From positions 10,788,001 through 10,852,000 of the forward strand of contig NC_065906.1 in assembly GCF_905147045.1 (NCBI RefSeq): a DNA stretch of 64,000 nt, given 5' to 3'. The notes beneath the pieces are model-generated. The model saw only the letters and a program-made list of their open reading frames with translations. It made no database searches and was not told where the DNA came from. Below are positions 10,114 to 22,160 of the stretch, piece after piece (within the stretch, counting starts at the first letter, position 1; every line of letters starts with the position of its first letter). Made by a program: the position numbers and the translations under genes. The DNA comes from Nymphalis io (lineage: Eukaryota > Arthropoda > Insecta > Lepidoptera > Nymphalidae).

Positions 10114-12967
10114 ATTATTATTATAATTTAATCATGCTCCGTGAGTGATCTTGATTCATTTCACGAGATTAAATTAAGTGTGAAGCTACAACTGGTTTGC
10201 ATGTAGATTCCATTGAGAAGAATCGATGATAAGCCAGAGAATTTTGATCGGTTTTTGAGTTGAAATGAGTTTGAAATTGAACAAAATTAACATTAAGATT
10301 GTACTTTATTCATGTAGGTTCTTATGCAATGTTTTCAATCGTTATTTTATAAGATTATATTAAATATAAAACTAAGCAGTTTGGAGAAGAGACTGTGAAA
10401 AACTCAAGAATTACCACTATTTTATTTTTCCTAAACTGTATATTATGTATATAATATAAGACCTGTATTTCTTGTAAATAAGCATCTCGATTTTAAGGCT
10501 TGTTTAGTCTGCTTTGTTCAATATATTACACTTACAAAATTGTGTTCTTTATAAATATAATAATATTATAACTTTTAGCTCGGCTTTTAAACATATTTTG
10601 AAATAAAGAAAATTTTATTCAAAGTAGAATGAATAATTTAACTATGATAGAAAAAGAAAATCACAACAGCCAAGGGACTTTCTTATGAAACTTAAACTAA
10701 TAAACTTATACAAAGCAATTGTTGACGCAGCTCTTTAATGTGTGACAATATTTACATAATAATACAAACACGTACATAAAAAACTCACATGAATACAGCA
10801 CGTGCCTACTTAAGCCGTAATACATAGAATATTGCTTTTTACTTCGCCATCCATCATTATTTTCGCAGACTCCACACACGCTCGACACGTCGAGTGGATT
10901 GATATATTATTGACCAAAAAAATATACACCGAACATTTTCAGGAGGCAAACAGAGACATTTTTACAAATAAAAAAATCTTTTATCGTAGACCTTTCAACG
11001 GGTTAGATGTTTATCTTCTACCATTGACAGATTTTAGTATTATTTTATAGGTCTTAGATGAATTTATTATTTTTAATTTGAAAATAGAAGAATTTCTGTA
11101 CTTACATCTGATGTGTTGAGAAATAATTCTTTTTCTTAATGTTTTTCATACGAAAGTGACGTTTCACGTCTTAATTATTGAACCAACCGTTTCATTTTTG
11201 TATACATGCTGTCTGGGGTACAGAAAAGAACATATGGTACCTAATGCCCCCCCCCCCTCATCACAAAGCCTCGAGTGAAAACAAATAAATATTCAATGGA
11301 AAATTCAATTGAAAATTGAATGGAAAATTGTGAGGTTGTTGCGCAATGGTCAAACAAATTTCTAAGCAAGTTCAAAAGTTGTTATCATCAACAGTTCGTT
11401 GATAAAATTATTTCGTTCGTCAATTTCGTAAGTAATACGTCGGTTAGATATAAACAATATTTTGTGTCTCGGAAACTGTTTGAATTGCACCCATATTCCT
11501 TGATCAAAATAAAAATAAGTCAAAATTAAAATTCGATGTAAATTTTGCCTTTTCGAAACGAAACTATTTAAATGCACAACCTTAAAACAAATGCGAAGAT
11601 CATTAACGTACGGCGTCAACTTTTGCAATTCACAAAAGCGTCGCAGTTGCAAGCGTCATGAATATTGTAATTATTAGTCTATAAAAACTCTTTTGTTTGT
11701 GGGCTGGTTAGCGTTTTGTGTTCGAAAAACGGAGGGAAAACGGTCTGTAGTAATTTACTGAGCCGAGGGTGGTAACTGACATGGATAAACAGGGTACTGT
11801 GTAGATAGCTGAATTTTTCTCTTTTCCCCTTTTTGTATTTAATTTATCTAACTCCACAGTGGGCGTGTGGCTATTTGGTACTTCGTGAATGTTTTTTTTA
11901 TTTTTTATTTTGCGAATATAGTTGTGGACTTATATTGATCTGCTGAAACGTTGAATTTGTTTGTTCAGTTCCATTCCGCTTTGGAATGGTTTCATGTTCA
12001 TTGTATTTATCTATTTTTTTTTTAATATTTCGTATTGATATTTTGTACATCATAAACGGAATCAGATTTCTGGTTATTCCAAGCGATAATCGAATAAGTT
12101 TGATATACAATTGAACTACAGAGCAATGTAAGACAAAAATATTATGTTTGTCTGTATCACCCGGCAAGTGATCTCTGCACGTACACAGTGGTAAATACTT
12201 TATATCGCACGTCTCACGTTGTGTTTTTATGCGTTCCTTCAAATATTAAATATATTTGTAGCTTTAAAATTATTCATATTTATTTTCTTATCTTGCATAA
12301 TTATGGTTATATGCCTACAGTAGGTACCCGAATAAACTGTTGTCTTAAAATTTTTATTTCTTACGAAAATATAGTATAATAAATGATCTAGAAGAACAAA
12401 ATATATTTTTTTTCATTTCAGATAATTGATACAAAGTTGTCAAAATGTCAAATACATTTACAAATTTCAGTTTTGGAAAAAAACACTCATTCCATCGACT
12501 TTCTTAGTGATGAAATTGACATCGTAAAATATAAATGAAAATGTATTCAACACGTGACTGATTCATTATCTAAAAATTTCACAAATCCGCAGCTTAGACC
12601 CGACTGAACCACGGTAGAAGGAGGTTCAAGCCCTTTTCAGACAGGTATATTTGACCAACAGTGTCCTTTTTTTAGGTTATCTATGATATTTAATAAAGAT
12701 CTAAAACTCTACAATCTAAATGTGAGTAGTTTTACCATAATTCATAAAAAGAAATAATATACTATATCATTTTTAATATTAATAAAGTTTTCTAGGCTGT
12801 CTTATTTCAAGCTCCAAAAAGTTTGTATATAACAAAGAGCTCATCAAACGGCGGCATTATAGGAATTATTAATTATAATTTAGATTCAGGCTTTCATATC
12901 GCTATTAATATCAAGTATTAATATAATTTAATAACTTGTGTTTTACAATTAATTATTTCTCATGTAA
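10114..12967. other. AT-rich stretch, no recognised gene
   Basis: Holds several chance-level ORFs (10832-11050 +, 11320-11529 +, 11362-11652 -, 11898-12242 -), none with a recognised domain. An impure repeat based on aaaattcaattg lies at 11293-11330, and a decayed interspersed repeat with a C-run at 11150-11275. An acceptor-like tttttttcatttcag ends at 12421, followed by 38 open codons to TGA at 12536-12538. That is exon-like but unrecognised. Confidence 0.4.
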
Positions 12968-13247
12968 GAGTAACATCCTGTGAATGTCCCACTGCTGGGC
13001 TAAGGCCTCTTTTTCTTTTTTGAGGAGAAGGTTTGGAGCTTATTCCACCACGCTGCTCCAATGTGGGTTGGTAGAATATACATGTGGCAGAATTTCTGTG
13101 AATTTCGACACATGCAGATTTTCTCACGATGTTTTCTTTCACTGTCAAATATGAGATGAATTATAAACACAAATTAAGTGCATGAAAATTCAGTCATGCT
13201 TACCCGGGTTTGAACCCACGATCATCGGTTAAGAGTCACGCGTTTTT
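12968..13247 (-). mobile_element. SINE B (tRNA-like head)
   Basis: Minus-strand copy running from the tail (taacatcctgtgaatgtccc) to the head, where the reverse complement reads a B-box-like gggttcaaaccc followed by remains of the A-box end. The ORF 12960-13148 is its shadow. Confidence 0.87.
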
Positions 13248-14002
13248 TATGTACTTATTTGAAATTTTGTAATAGGTGATATATAATTTAGTCCGTCTCT
13301 ACCATCATAACCACGCTCGTACTAATATAAAATATTTTATAGGATTACTTAGTGAAGAATGTCATGATATGTCGTCGTCGTTTTGATTTGACAGCAAAAT
13401 GTCATGTATTCAGACGAGCAAAACCATGGAGGCGCCAATCAAAGAACTAGTTAGAGTTTATTGTATCTACAAATGATATCTACACACGGACAACGCTTTT
13501 ACAACTTCACTTAACATGAACTAACTCAGAATTCAATATTCAACACGACATTTCGGTGTAAACATCGCGTGACAGACTTGAGGGTTTGGCTTAAGTTATA
13601 AAAAAGTGTTATTTAGTTTTATTTCGCGGCTATTGGCTTCCACTCCTACGTCAATCGTTTATTGAAGTGGCTTATAAGCATTTATTGCACTTTTATACCC
13701 AAGCGTGCTTATAATTAATAGTAAAACTATTATTTTTATATTAAATAATCGTACTGTTTGATTTTTATTTTGCAAAATGTGAACTGTAGATTTTTATAAT
13801 CAATATATGGTAGGTTTTTACCAGCGTGTAATGTACCGAGGTATTAAGTTGCCACCCTCTCCAGCCTATAAACTACAATGTACTGCTGTTATATAACAGT
13901 ATATAGAAACTAACACTTTTGTTTTCATAATTTTATATTAGGGATTAAATTGAATTCTGCTTTTGTTAATTACTTTATTTATTATAAGACGTTTAACTAT
14001 TT
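13248..14002. other. Unassigned sequence
   Basis: 13370-13600 is less AT-rich (atgtcgtcgtcg, ggaggcgcc) but has no open frame that I recognise and no known repeat. It may be unique sequence. Confidence 0.4.
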
Positions 14003-14283
14003 TTTACCCGATGGTAAGGCTTTGTGCGGGCGTGGGTGGCTACTACCCCCTTATCAGATATTCTGCCGCTAAACAGCAATAATTAGCATTATTGAGTCCA
14101 GGGTTTTAAGGGTGAGTGTGCCAGTGTAATTACAGGCACAATTATCAAGGTTGGTGGCGCATTGGCGATGTGAGGAATATTTGTTATTTGTTACATCGCC
14201 AATGTCTATGGGTGAAGGGGACCACTTACCATCAGATGGCCATTTGCTTGTACGCCTGCGTATAATATAAAATTAAAAAAAAA
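14003..14283 (+). mobile_element. Metulj-like SINE, diverged
   Basis: Head around 14010, then aattacaggcacaatt and ggtggcgcattggcgatg, tail accacttaccatcagatggc, and A-rich end at 14274-14283. Small internal indels. Confidence 0.83.
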
Positions 14284-15600
14284 GTCAAATTTTACATATG
14301 TAAAAAGCTTTTATTTTTTTCCAAACACTTACCATTTGAAAAATAATTTAATAATAAGTTTTGTTTCCCATTTCCACTTAAGTTTTAATATTTGTTGGAT
14401 AACATCTCTTGCTTTGATTATTTTTCTTATTTTCTTATTTTCTGCTTTATCTCTTAATTTTATATTCATAAAGCTATGGCACGTTGGCAGATACTAATTT
14501 TTTTCACGTTATTTTTTGTTAGTGGTTATATCTGACAGGCGTACGTGAGACAAGACATTAAGCGTTAAGCAGAATTAATTAATAATTTTACATAATCAGC
14601 CATTAAATGGGATATATTTCCAGCTGTTTTTTTTCACCATTAAAACATGAGCTTTGAATACAATTATCTATTCCGTTTGATTTGAATTGTTATACTTTAA
14701 CAATCGCTTCATCTTTAAACTTATGCTACAGACGATGTTTTGTTGCGTCATCGATCATCTTCAAAGCGTTCGCGTCGAGTGTCGAATATTACTTACGGGA
14801 GTAACCTGCAGATGTAAACTGCTTTTAGAGTTCCGTTACGAAGAGTAAGAATCACAGTTTTAACAGTATTCCCAGATTCCGTTGGTCTGTTTGTTCTATT
14901 GTGTGTTTAGTTTTAGTGCTTGAAAATGTCTTTGACTTATTCAGTAGTTACATACTTAAGCTTATTAATACGAATATTGCTTCCGTTGAACAAGTTGGTT
15001 TTAAGTGCTTTAACGATTATTACAATTTCAAAATCATTCGAATAAACACTGATAAGTTTTTAAATACAATTTTTTGATAGAACTTTTGATGCCTCATTCT
15101 CTTATGTGATTTTAAAAAATGTTTCGTTCAATTTATGTCACAAATAATTAATTTACTTTTATCATTACTAAAATTCTTTTTATTTAATATAGAAGCATTA
15201 CTATCATTTATCGATATTCATAGTAAAAACTTGTATCATTCTAAAATAAAAAAATCTCTTTGATCCTGTCAATATCAATAAAACAAGTCCTAGATATCAA
15301 ATCAGTCTTATTAAGATATTTTATTATTGAAGGTCGAATGTCTAAGTCGGGACAAATATTGCCAATCAACTAGTTATTGGCAAAACAAAGAAATCTTCCA
15401 AAAAAATGTTGATTGTTTCTTATTAGTAATCCGTTGATAATGTATATAGGCAATTATAAACCTATATTATAATTAATAATAAATATTTTTGGAATATCAT
15501 TAATGTTTATATTATTTGTAACTAAAAAAAATCCTACAAGTATGGGATGAGATTTGAAAATTTCTGAAGGATACACTCCAACAATTAAGGATTTTATTTT
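14284..15600. other. AT-rich spacer
   Basis: 14700-14880 is relatively GC-rich (cgtcatcgatcatcttc, gcgttcgcgtcgagtgtcg) with no open frame. The rest is A/T-rich. No repeat or gene recognised. Confidence 0.45.
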
Positions 15601-15755
15601 ACAAAGACATAACATCTTAGTTCCCAGTGTTGGTGGCACATTGGCGATGTAAGCGATGGTTAACATTTCTTACAATGCCAATGTCTATGGGCGTTGGTGA
15701 ACACGTATCATCAGGTGGCCCATATGCTTGTCCGCCTTCCTAAACAAAAAAAAAA
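15601..15755 (+). mobile_element. Metulj-like SINE, 5'-truncated
   Basis: Begins inside the body at gacataacatcttagttccc and continues to a normal tail and short A-run. 5' truncation is typical of target-primed retrotransposition. Confidence 0.85.
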
Positions 15756-18700
15756 CATCAGCACGGTGACACCGCAACAGCGTCCAAGACGTGTATCCTT
15801 TACTTTTGATTTTTGAACTTTACAGGTTCACCGAGAGCAGGAAATACTAGACTAAGCTTTAAAATAAGAGCGCTCGTTCGTGCTTAGAATGAGGTTCATT
15901 TTAAGGATGTCTCCCAGGAGATCGCACAACGGTTCAGAACGTAGTTGGTAAACTGCATTCATTTTCATAATCCTAATGGCGGGCAGGTCATGTTTTTTTA
16001 TAATACATACCTATATTTGTAATTTGTTAATTTTATATCATCATTAATAAATTTATATTTTATATGATGCGCCGTAGATTGTGGCAGAAATGAATATAAT
16101 TTCAAGATAACGTCTCGATTGTGACTGTCTTTTACTGTGCCTATAGCATACCATTAAATTGCTGATCAATAATAATGCAATTATATATTAAATTAGTTTA
16201 ACTTGTGGGTATTTTAAGTTGATTTTTGTATACGTTTTATTTTCCATAAAGTTATTTATTTATTTAAACAAAAAGCGGACTTAATGCCTAAAGCCATTCT
16301 CTGCCAGTCAATCTTTAGACTAAGCAGAAATATGTGAAGGCGGTAATTAGTTATCAACAGCACACAAAAATATACTTACATACACATAAAATATCAGCAA
16401 AATAAATACGGAGCTATAATATATATTGTAGTATTTTAAGTAGTAAGTAATTAGTATTATTAAATATTGAGTATTATTAGTTAATTTAAAAACATTACTT
16501 TATCTACTGTGTAACGAACACTATCTCGTATAAAATGTGTACATGCAAAGTACCATTTATTACCAGCGTATTACACAATGTAACCTTACTTTTACCTAAA
16601 CAAGCCCAAGCGTTATGGTATTCGTACGTCACGTCTTCATAAAGTCATGTCAAAATGTGGTAATATGGTACAGTTTGAGTGATGGGCCGTGGGTATTATC
16701 GATATATTATGGTTATTATTATTATTATATTCAAGAAACCTATTGTGTTGCTTATGGAGTTGTTTCTGTGTAATGCAAGAAGCTATCATTGACTTGTTAC
16801 TCAACAATCAGTACGAATAACGGATAGTCGGGTCAATTAATGAAGATGTCATATAACTTAATACGGTTTTTTCTTTTAAAAGGAAATGTTAATTGAGTGA
16901 TTCTATATTTATATTATTTTTTATAGTAACCGGGCTTTTGGTTATGGTACGAAAAACAACTAGACTGAAAAGAGCGTCTTTTACCGTCGGTAAAAGCCGG
17001 CTTGGAGCCGAAACCACCATCATTATATTTACATTGCCATTACATTAGGTTTAATTAATTAGGTGTTTAGTAGAAGAAACAACTGTTTACACGCTTTATT
17101 TTAAGAAATGTATATTAATATAAATCAAGCTATTTAGATTGCGTGCATGTTTTTATCGATACATTTAATATTGAGCTAATCACATACCTACGCCCATTAT
17201 TTTTACGAGGCAAACGAGAAACATCGGCAGAGGGATGATGTTTTGACGTGGAAGTAAAAAATGAACAAGCAAATAAAGCAAAGAGTCGGGTAGAGGACGC
17301 GTGGGAAATTTGATAAATAACTTAGCAAGGAAAATTACGCCGCTCTTAGTTAGAATTATGTAGCGGTAAAGGTTCTCTCATTGGGCTGGGTGTTTGATGT
17401 GCTGTCCAACTGTGGTCTACGCATCTGTTTGTTTAAAGACATGTGTGCCATTTATGCTACGTCAGAAATACTATGAAAAACGCAAATTTTGTATGTTGAA
17501 TTTCCTATATGTTTTATAAGGTTATGAAATATGAAATATTGGGACAGTTTTTTAATGTTTCTCCTTGAGAGACTGAGACATATATCATTATACACATTTT
17601 TATAATTATATACAGTTAACATATTGTGATAAATATATATGGCAACTTTGCAATTTGATCTTGTCAAACTTTTGTCATTGATGTTTATCTTACTATATAT
17701 TTAAATTGCGTTTTGATGCGAATTTATAAAAAATACCTATTTACGGAAAAAATTGTAAAATATCTTTGTTTTATAAAACAATAAAGCCCAAATTCGCGTG
17801 GCTCACTTGACGCTAACGAACATAATTATTATAGTGTTCGCTTTATTTTATTATAAATCATACAATGTTTTATTAGCAATTTGTTGTTGAATTTACACCT
17901 AATATAATTGTACCTTTTTTAGTAATCACACCCTAAAAAAGTTAAACGTGTGTTCGAATTCCCAATCAAAATATATAAGTACCAATGTGAACTGCTGATT
18001 TATTACCTTTTCGTGACTAAACAGGAGAGGAAATTTTTGACATAGTTTTTATGTAGTTTTTATTTGTCATATGATAAATATTATATATATATATATATAT
18101 TACAGAGACCACAAGCTTAAAAAGATTTCCTTTTTATTTTGTCTAAATATTAACTTTAAATATAGTCTAATCAACTTCGACAATTCAATTTATCTAAATA
18201 CCAACATATATTATATGTATAGGTCCCTATTGTTGATAGTCATCAACTCCAATCCTATTTCGATTTTCATGAATAATAACTTATAGGCAATAAAGAAAGC
18301 CGTTGATCGCGTGATTTTAAGCGACTTACACGCACGCTGTGATTAATTCCTAGTCAAAGGTAGCCGTGTTACGTGGATGTGGAACGCGAGTCGAATCACA
18401 GCGACACACGACCAATAAGTTTGACACTTCGACTTAAAATATTAGCGTGAAGCCCTTTGAAGCCCACGGGAAGCCGACATCTGTTCCATTTGTGGCTCAA
18501 AACGAAAATAGTTGATATACTTTTGCTCAAATCTTCGACTATTTTTGGATACACGTGACGTTGGCTGATTTATTAAGAAACATAACATCTTAATATTACG
18601 AAGCGTTGAAATAGAGGACATTAGATGATTCATATTTCATTTACTAGATTTTGCTTTGAATAATAATTAGTAGCTGTAGAATAAAAAAAGAGTAATTTAA

Positions 18701-19071
18701 TGTCACGTGATATATAGTTGGTTGTTGGTATTCATATCATCAATTTCTTTCTAGTCTGATTGTTTTCTCTTGTTTAATTTTATCACTTATTATGTTTTGT
18801 TAGCTGTGCTTGATTTTATCATAGACTTAATATGATTTTTTCAAGTGATGCAAAGATTATTTATGAACTGCTTTTAATCACCAATCTGTAACATACAAAA
18901 GGCAAGAAGATTTTTTCAAATTTTGATTTTAAACGTGAACCGTTAACATGCTTAGAGTTTATTATAATCAATATTCGAGTTAGTCTGCTTACCTTATTTG
19001 TAAAATAAATGTTAATTAATATATTGTTTATAGAAGTTTCTGTTTCAAAACTTATTTTACTTACATTACAG
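15756..19071. other. Repeat-poor stretch, candidate regulatory DNA or intron
   Basis: About 3.3 kb with almost no SINE. Contains a repeat fragment at 16255-16330 (cattctctgccagtcaatc), related to 29755-29800. Also holds a short perfect palindrome at 16978-16996 and two less AT-rich blocks without stable open frames (17180-17420, 18290-18480). If the exon at 19072 is real, this is its upstream intron. Confidence 0.4.
16978..16996. repeat. Perfect palindrome, 9-bp arms
   Basis: cttttaccg and cggtaaaag separated by one base, directly followed by a second small stem (cggct...agccg, 17000-17012). Lies in otherwise unique sequence. Confidence 0.8.
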
Positions 19072-19193
19072 GTATCCGTGTGTAGCGATCGTTATTTCCT
19101 CCCAACGCCCTTTTATTGGTTGTGGTGGAATTCTTTATAAAGGTCAAACCGTAACTTGGAACTGTTTCATTTGTTTCGGTCTAAGGGCAATAG
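19072..19193 (+). pseudogene. S1 serine-protease-like exon (N-terminal part)
   Basis: Acceptor ttacattacag ends at 19071 and donor GTATGT starts at 19194. Only the frame starting at 19073 is open, for 40 codons: it begins YPCVAIVISSQ, has GCGGILYKGQ in the middle and TWNCF after it. The YP-V-I lead, the CGG turn, and a second Cys 14 residues after the first match the Cys42-Cys58 region of trypsin/chymotrypsin proteases. There the family has a TAAHC block carrying the catalytic His; here it reads TWNC, two residues short and without His. This would be a non-catalytic homologue or a decaying pseudogene. It ends one base into a codon, matching the block at 25841. The identification is by eye. 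Confidence 0.42.
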
Positions 19194-19994
19194 GTATGTT
19201 CCGGTTTGGCAGCACTAACTTTGTTTTATTTTGTTGTTTACACGGATCAAAAGGCTCGCATTTGTTACCAAAATAATACAAGCATTCGAATTTCGAATGA
19301 AATTGAGCCAGGAAAATTTGCAATGAATATATTATGATTTTTGATACAAGCCAATTCTTTGCTTATAGGAGCTTTGCATTCCTTTTTTAATTAACATAAA
19401 ACATAATCCTTAATACGGTCTGTAAATCCTCCGTTCCGATAATGACAGATACAATTATGCGAATTACATGCCAGTGCTGTTTACAAATCCTCAATATTAA
19501 ATGATAAAATTGGCCACAATTTAATTTGGAACCAATGGAAATTATAATTGAGGAATCAAACGTTATTCTGGATTAAGCCGGTGGTGGACATACATTTCGT
19601 AATTAGCTCTTGAAATATTTGCAATACAAACTCTCCAGTAATCCGAGACAAGATCGATGTGCAGTCCAGGGATGAGGGAACATTGACAATTATAAAGCAA
19701 CAATATTACTCAAGTGTTTTAATTTAAAATATTAAAAACCTCACTACCCGGTTTGGCTTCGCACGAGTAGAATAAAGGATTACATATTACGTTATATACG
19801 TGTATATAGCAAATATACACACCAAAGCCAATTTACACACCACATCTTTCTCGTGAACTACTCCATCTAAAAGCGGAGACGTTATAAAAATCCATTTAAA
19901 AGTTTATGTAAGCAGACAGACAATCGTATGCATTCTTTATTTTGTAATAGGCAGTGATTTGTAAAATAATGAAGTAGTGAGAAGTACTTTCGAG
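19194..19994. other. Unassigned, possible intron
   Basis: AT-rich; 19739-19890 resembles the start of a common lepidopteran dispersed repeat (acccggtttggcttcgcac) but is decayed. No gene seen. Confidence 0.4.
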
Positions 19995-20206
19995 GAAAGA
20001 GAGTTCTGGCTTAGGACCAACAGCTTTACGTGCTCTCCAAGGCACGGGAATTTACTTCACACTCTACTACACTTCCAGACTCTGGGCTGCTATTGAGAAT
20101 TTTCGACAGAAAAACCCAATAACTTTTATTGGCCCGCCCTGAAATTTAAACCAAGGACTTTGGTTTTTGCAGCCTAATATCTAGCCATTAAACCAATGAG
20201 GCAGAC
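19995..20206 (-). mobile_element. SINE C fragment
   Basis: Minus strand: gtgctctccaaggcacggga, then gacagaaaaacccaataact and a decayed tRNA-like head (ccattaaaccaatgaggc). The 3' part is missing. Confidence 0.75.
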
Positions 20207-20577
20207 AAATATATATAGCTACTGTGCTGCATATAGTTGACTGGTTTGATGTTACCTTTAGGGGTTTTGATGTTAGTTGTTAAAAAAATTACAAATCTAT
20301 GTCATCGCATAAGAATATTATCATCTTTAATACATTAAACCGCGACAGAATAGCGTACAAATTTCCTTTCATTTCCATAGCGTTAAAAGATTCCGGACGA
20401 GTCTCGGCTCCGACCGTCATCTTCAGTTGTTTTGTGGCAACATTTAATAAATATGCGTCTGCATTTTTGCTTCTCTAAAACAGCCAGGTATTTATGTTTT
20501 TAAGTCGTAGCTCAGTTGTAGTATTTTCAATTAAATTACTTACTTATAATGTTTTAGAATTTTATTCTTTTTATTAA

Positions 20578-20752
20578 ATGAAGTAATGTCTACTATTGGG
20601 CAAATGATAATCCAGATAAATAGACATCATCTGGAATTGTCCAAAAGTTCGAATAAAGAATATACCACCACGCAGCTCCAATGTGGGTTTGTGCCGCAAT
20701 CTTCGTTTAGGATTCTTGTGCTTTAATCATTGAATCATCTTGGCTCGGTAAC
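20578..20752 (-). mobile_element. SINE B, strongly decayed
   Basis: ctactattgggcaaa, then ccaccacgcagctccaatgt and a head remnant (aatcattgaatcatcttggctcgg). Large internal gaps. Confidence 0.5.
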
Positions 20753-20837
20753 TGCCCATAGACATAGGCATTATTAGAAATATAATCATACTTTACAAAG
20801 TCCCTTAAACCATAGAAGTTACGTTACGAAACCGAGG

Positions 20838-20857
20838 CACAATGAACGTTCATTGTG
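20838..20857. repeat. 20-bp perfect palindrome
   Basis: cacaatgaac joined directly to its reverse complement with no loop, six bases before the poly-T of a minus-strand Metulj copy. Confidence 0.85.
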
Positions 20858-20863
20858 TCTTAG

Positions 20864-21095
20864 TTTTTTTTTATATGTAGAATAGGTAGCCGGACGAGAA
20901 TATGGGCCACCTGATAGTAAGTGGTCACGAACGCCCATAAACATTGGCATTGTAAGAAATGTTAACCATCGCTTGCATTGTCAATGCACCACCAACCGTG
21001 CGAACTTAGATGCTATGTCCCTTGAGCCTGTAATTACACTGGCTCACTTTCCCTTCAAACTCAGACGACCTTGCACAAAGAGCTGCCATCAGTAA
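20864..21095 (-). mobile_element. Metulj-like SINE missing an internal block
   Basis: Poly-T, tail and body as usual to cttcaaac, then jumps to cagacgaccttgcacaaag. The segment normally between these is absent here but occurs displaced at 21136-21212. Confidence 0.82.
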
Positions 21096-21135
21096 ATAAT
21101 CCAGCGATTACGCCGGCTATCTCTCTCCTTAATCT

Positions 21136-21212
21136 GTAACACTAGTACAAAGTATTGCTTGGTGGTAGAATAAGTGGGTGGTACCTGCTGAGATGGGCCC
21201 GCATGAGTTTCT
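21136..21212 (-). mobile_element. Displaced Metulj segment
   Basis: gtacaaagtattgcttggtggtagaataagtgggtggtacct (split here as gtacaaagtattg and gtggtagaataag) corresponds to the block missing from 20864-21095. It may be a local rearrangement or the remnant of a second copy. Confidence 0.55.
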
Positions 21213-21904
21213 ATTACCATTTAAGTTCATAGTAAATAAGATAATTATTAACTTTTTAAATTCATTGCCTTAATTGAAGGTATATTTGTTCTAAAAATAT
21301 TCATAAACTGATTATATTATATGCAACCTTAAGAAAACTCGACGTTATTCTATTACTGTTTTTCTATGATTCAACTGTCGTAATCTTAATTTCATAAAAC
21401 CTCTCGTTTTATTGAATGCATTTGTATTAGAATACATTTTCATATGTTTTTAATACCGATTTAAATCTTCAGCGGATCACTGTTTATTAATAGATATATC
21501 TATCTGAAAGCGTCCATCGAGATTTATTTTTACGATTCCATCACATTAAGAGGAAGCTCAATCTCTATGTACATATATATTTATATCAAAAGTGAAACTG
21601 ATTTTATACCTAAAAGACCTCAAATTGGTCTTTTTAAAAGTAGAATACCAAATCATATAAATTGATGTAACTCACTCAAAATAACACATTTGAACACATT
21701 GAACTAATCACAAGTCGCCAATAATTAATTAATTACTTTACCTTTCTGTCCAAAAATGGCGGCTTTAAATTAGCGCGCATCTTTTTTTTAACAATGCTAT
21801 TGTATGGATTGAGGAGTCTCCTAACTATATATATATAAATAATTATAGGATGTATTTATATATATATATATAATTATTTATCACCAAACAAATTTGTATT
21901 GATG
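21213..21904. other. AT-rich spacer
   Basis: Contains TA-rich runs at 21820-21875 and nothing recognisable otherwise. Confidence 0.5.
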
Positions 21905-22010
21905 TCTTCCGGGTGGAAGGCTGAGTGTAGCCAGCTAATTTAATTACAGATAATAAGAGAAGAGATTCAACATCTTAAACTATGGTTGGCGGCGCATGAC
22001 GATGTAAAGA
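21905..22010 (+). mobile_element. Decayed Metulj-like fragment
   Basis: ggctgagtgtagccagctaat, caacatcttaaac and ggttggcggcgcatg in the order of the Metulj body. Confidence 0.5.
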
Positions 22011-22015
22011 TTAAT

Positions 22016-22160
22016 ATTTTTAACGCCCGAATCAAAACGAAGGGTTTTTTTAAGTTTGACGTGTGTGTATGTACCTCTGTTTGTCTGTCTACATGAGATT
22101 GTAGTTCTCAAACGAATGAACCGATTTTTATTTAGTTTCTTTTGTTAAAATTAAGATAAA
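22016..22160 (+). repeat. Dispersed repeat fragment (aacgcccgaatcaaaacgaa)
   Basis: This start followed by tttgacgtgtgtgtatgt and gaaccgatttttatttag is a motif arrangement I know from lepidopteran dispersed repeats. The class is uncertain and only one copy is seen here. Confidence 0.35.

Noticed and set aside
11898..12242. Longest ORF in the window, 114 codons, minus strand
   Set aside because: At this AT content an ORF of this length is expected a few times by chance in 64 kb on both strands. No recognised domain or supporting splice or promoter structure.
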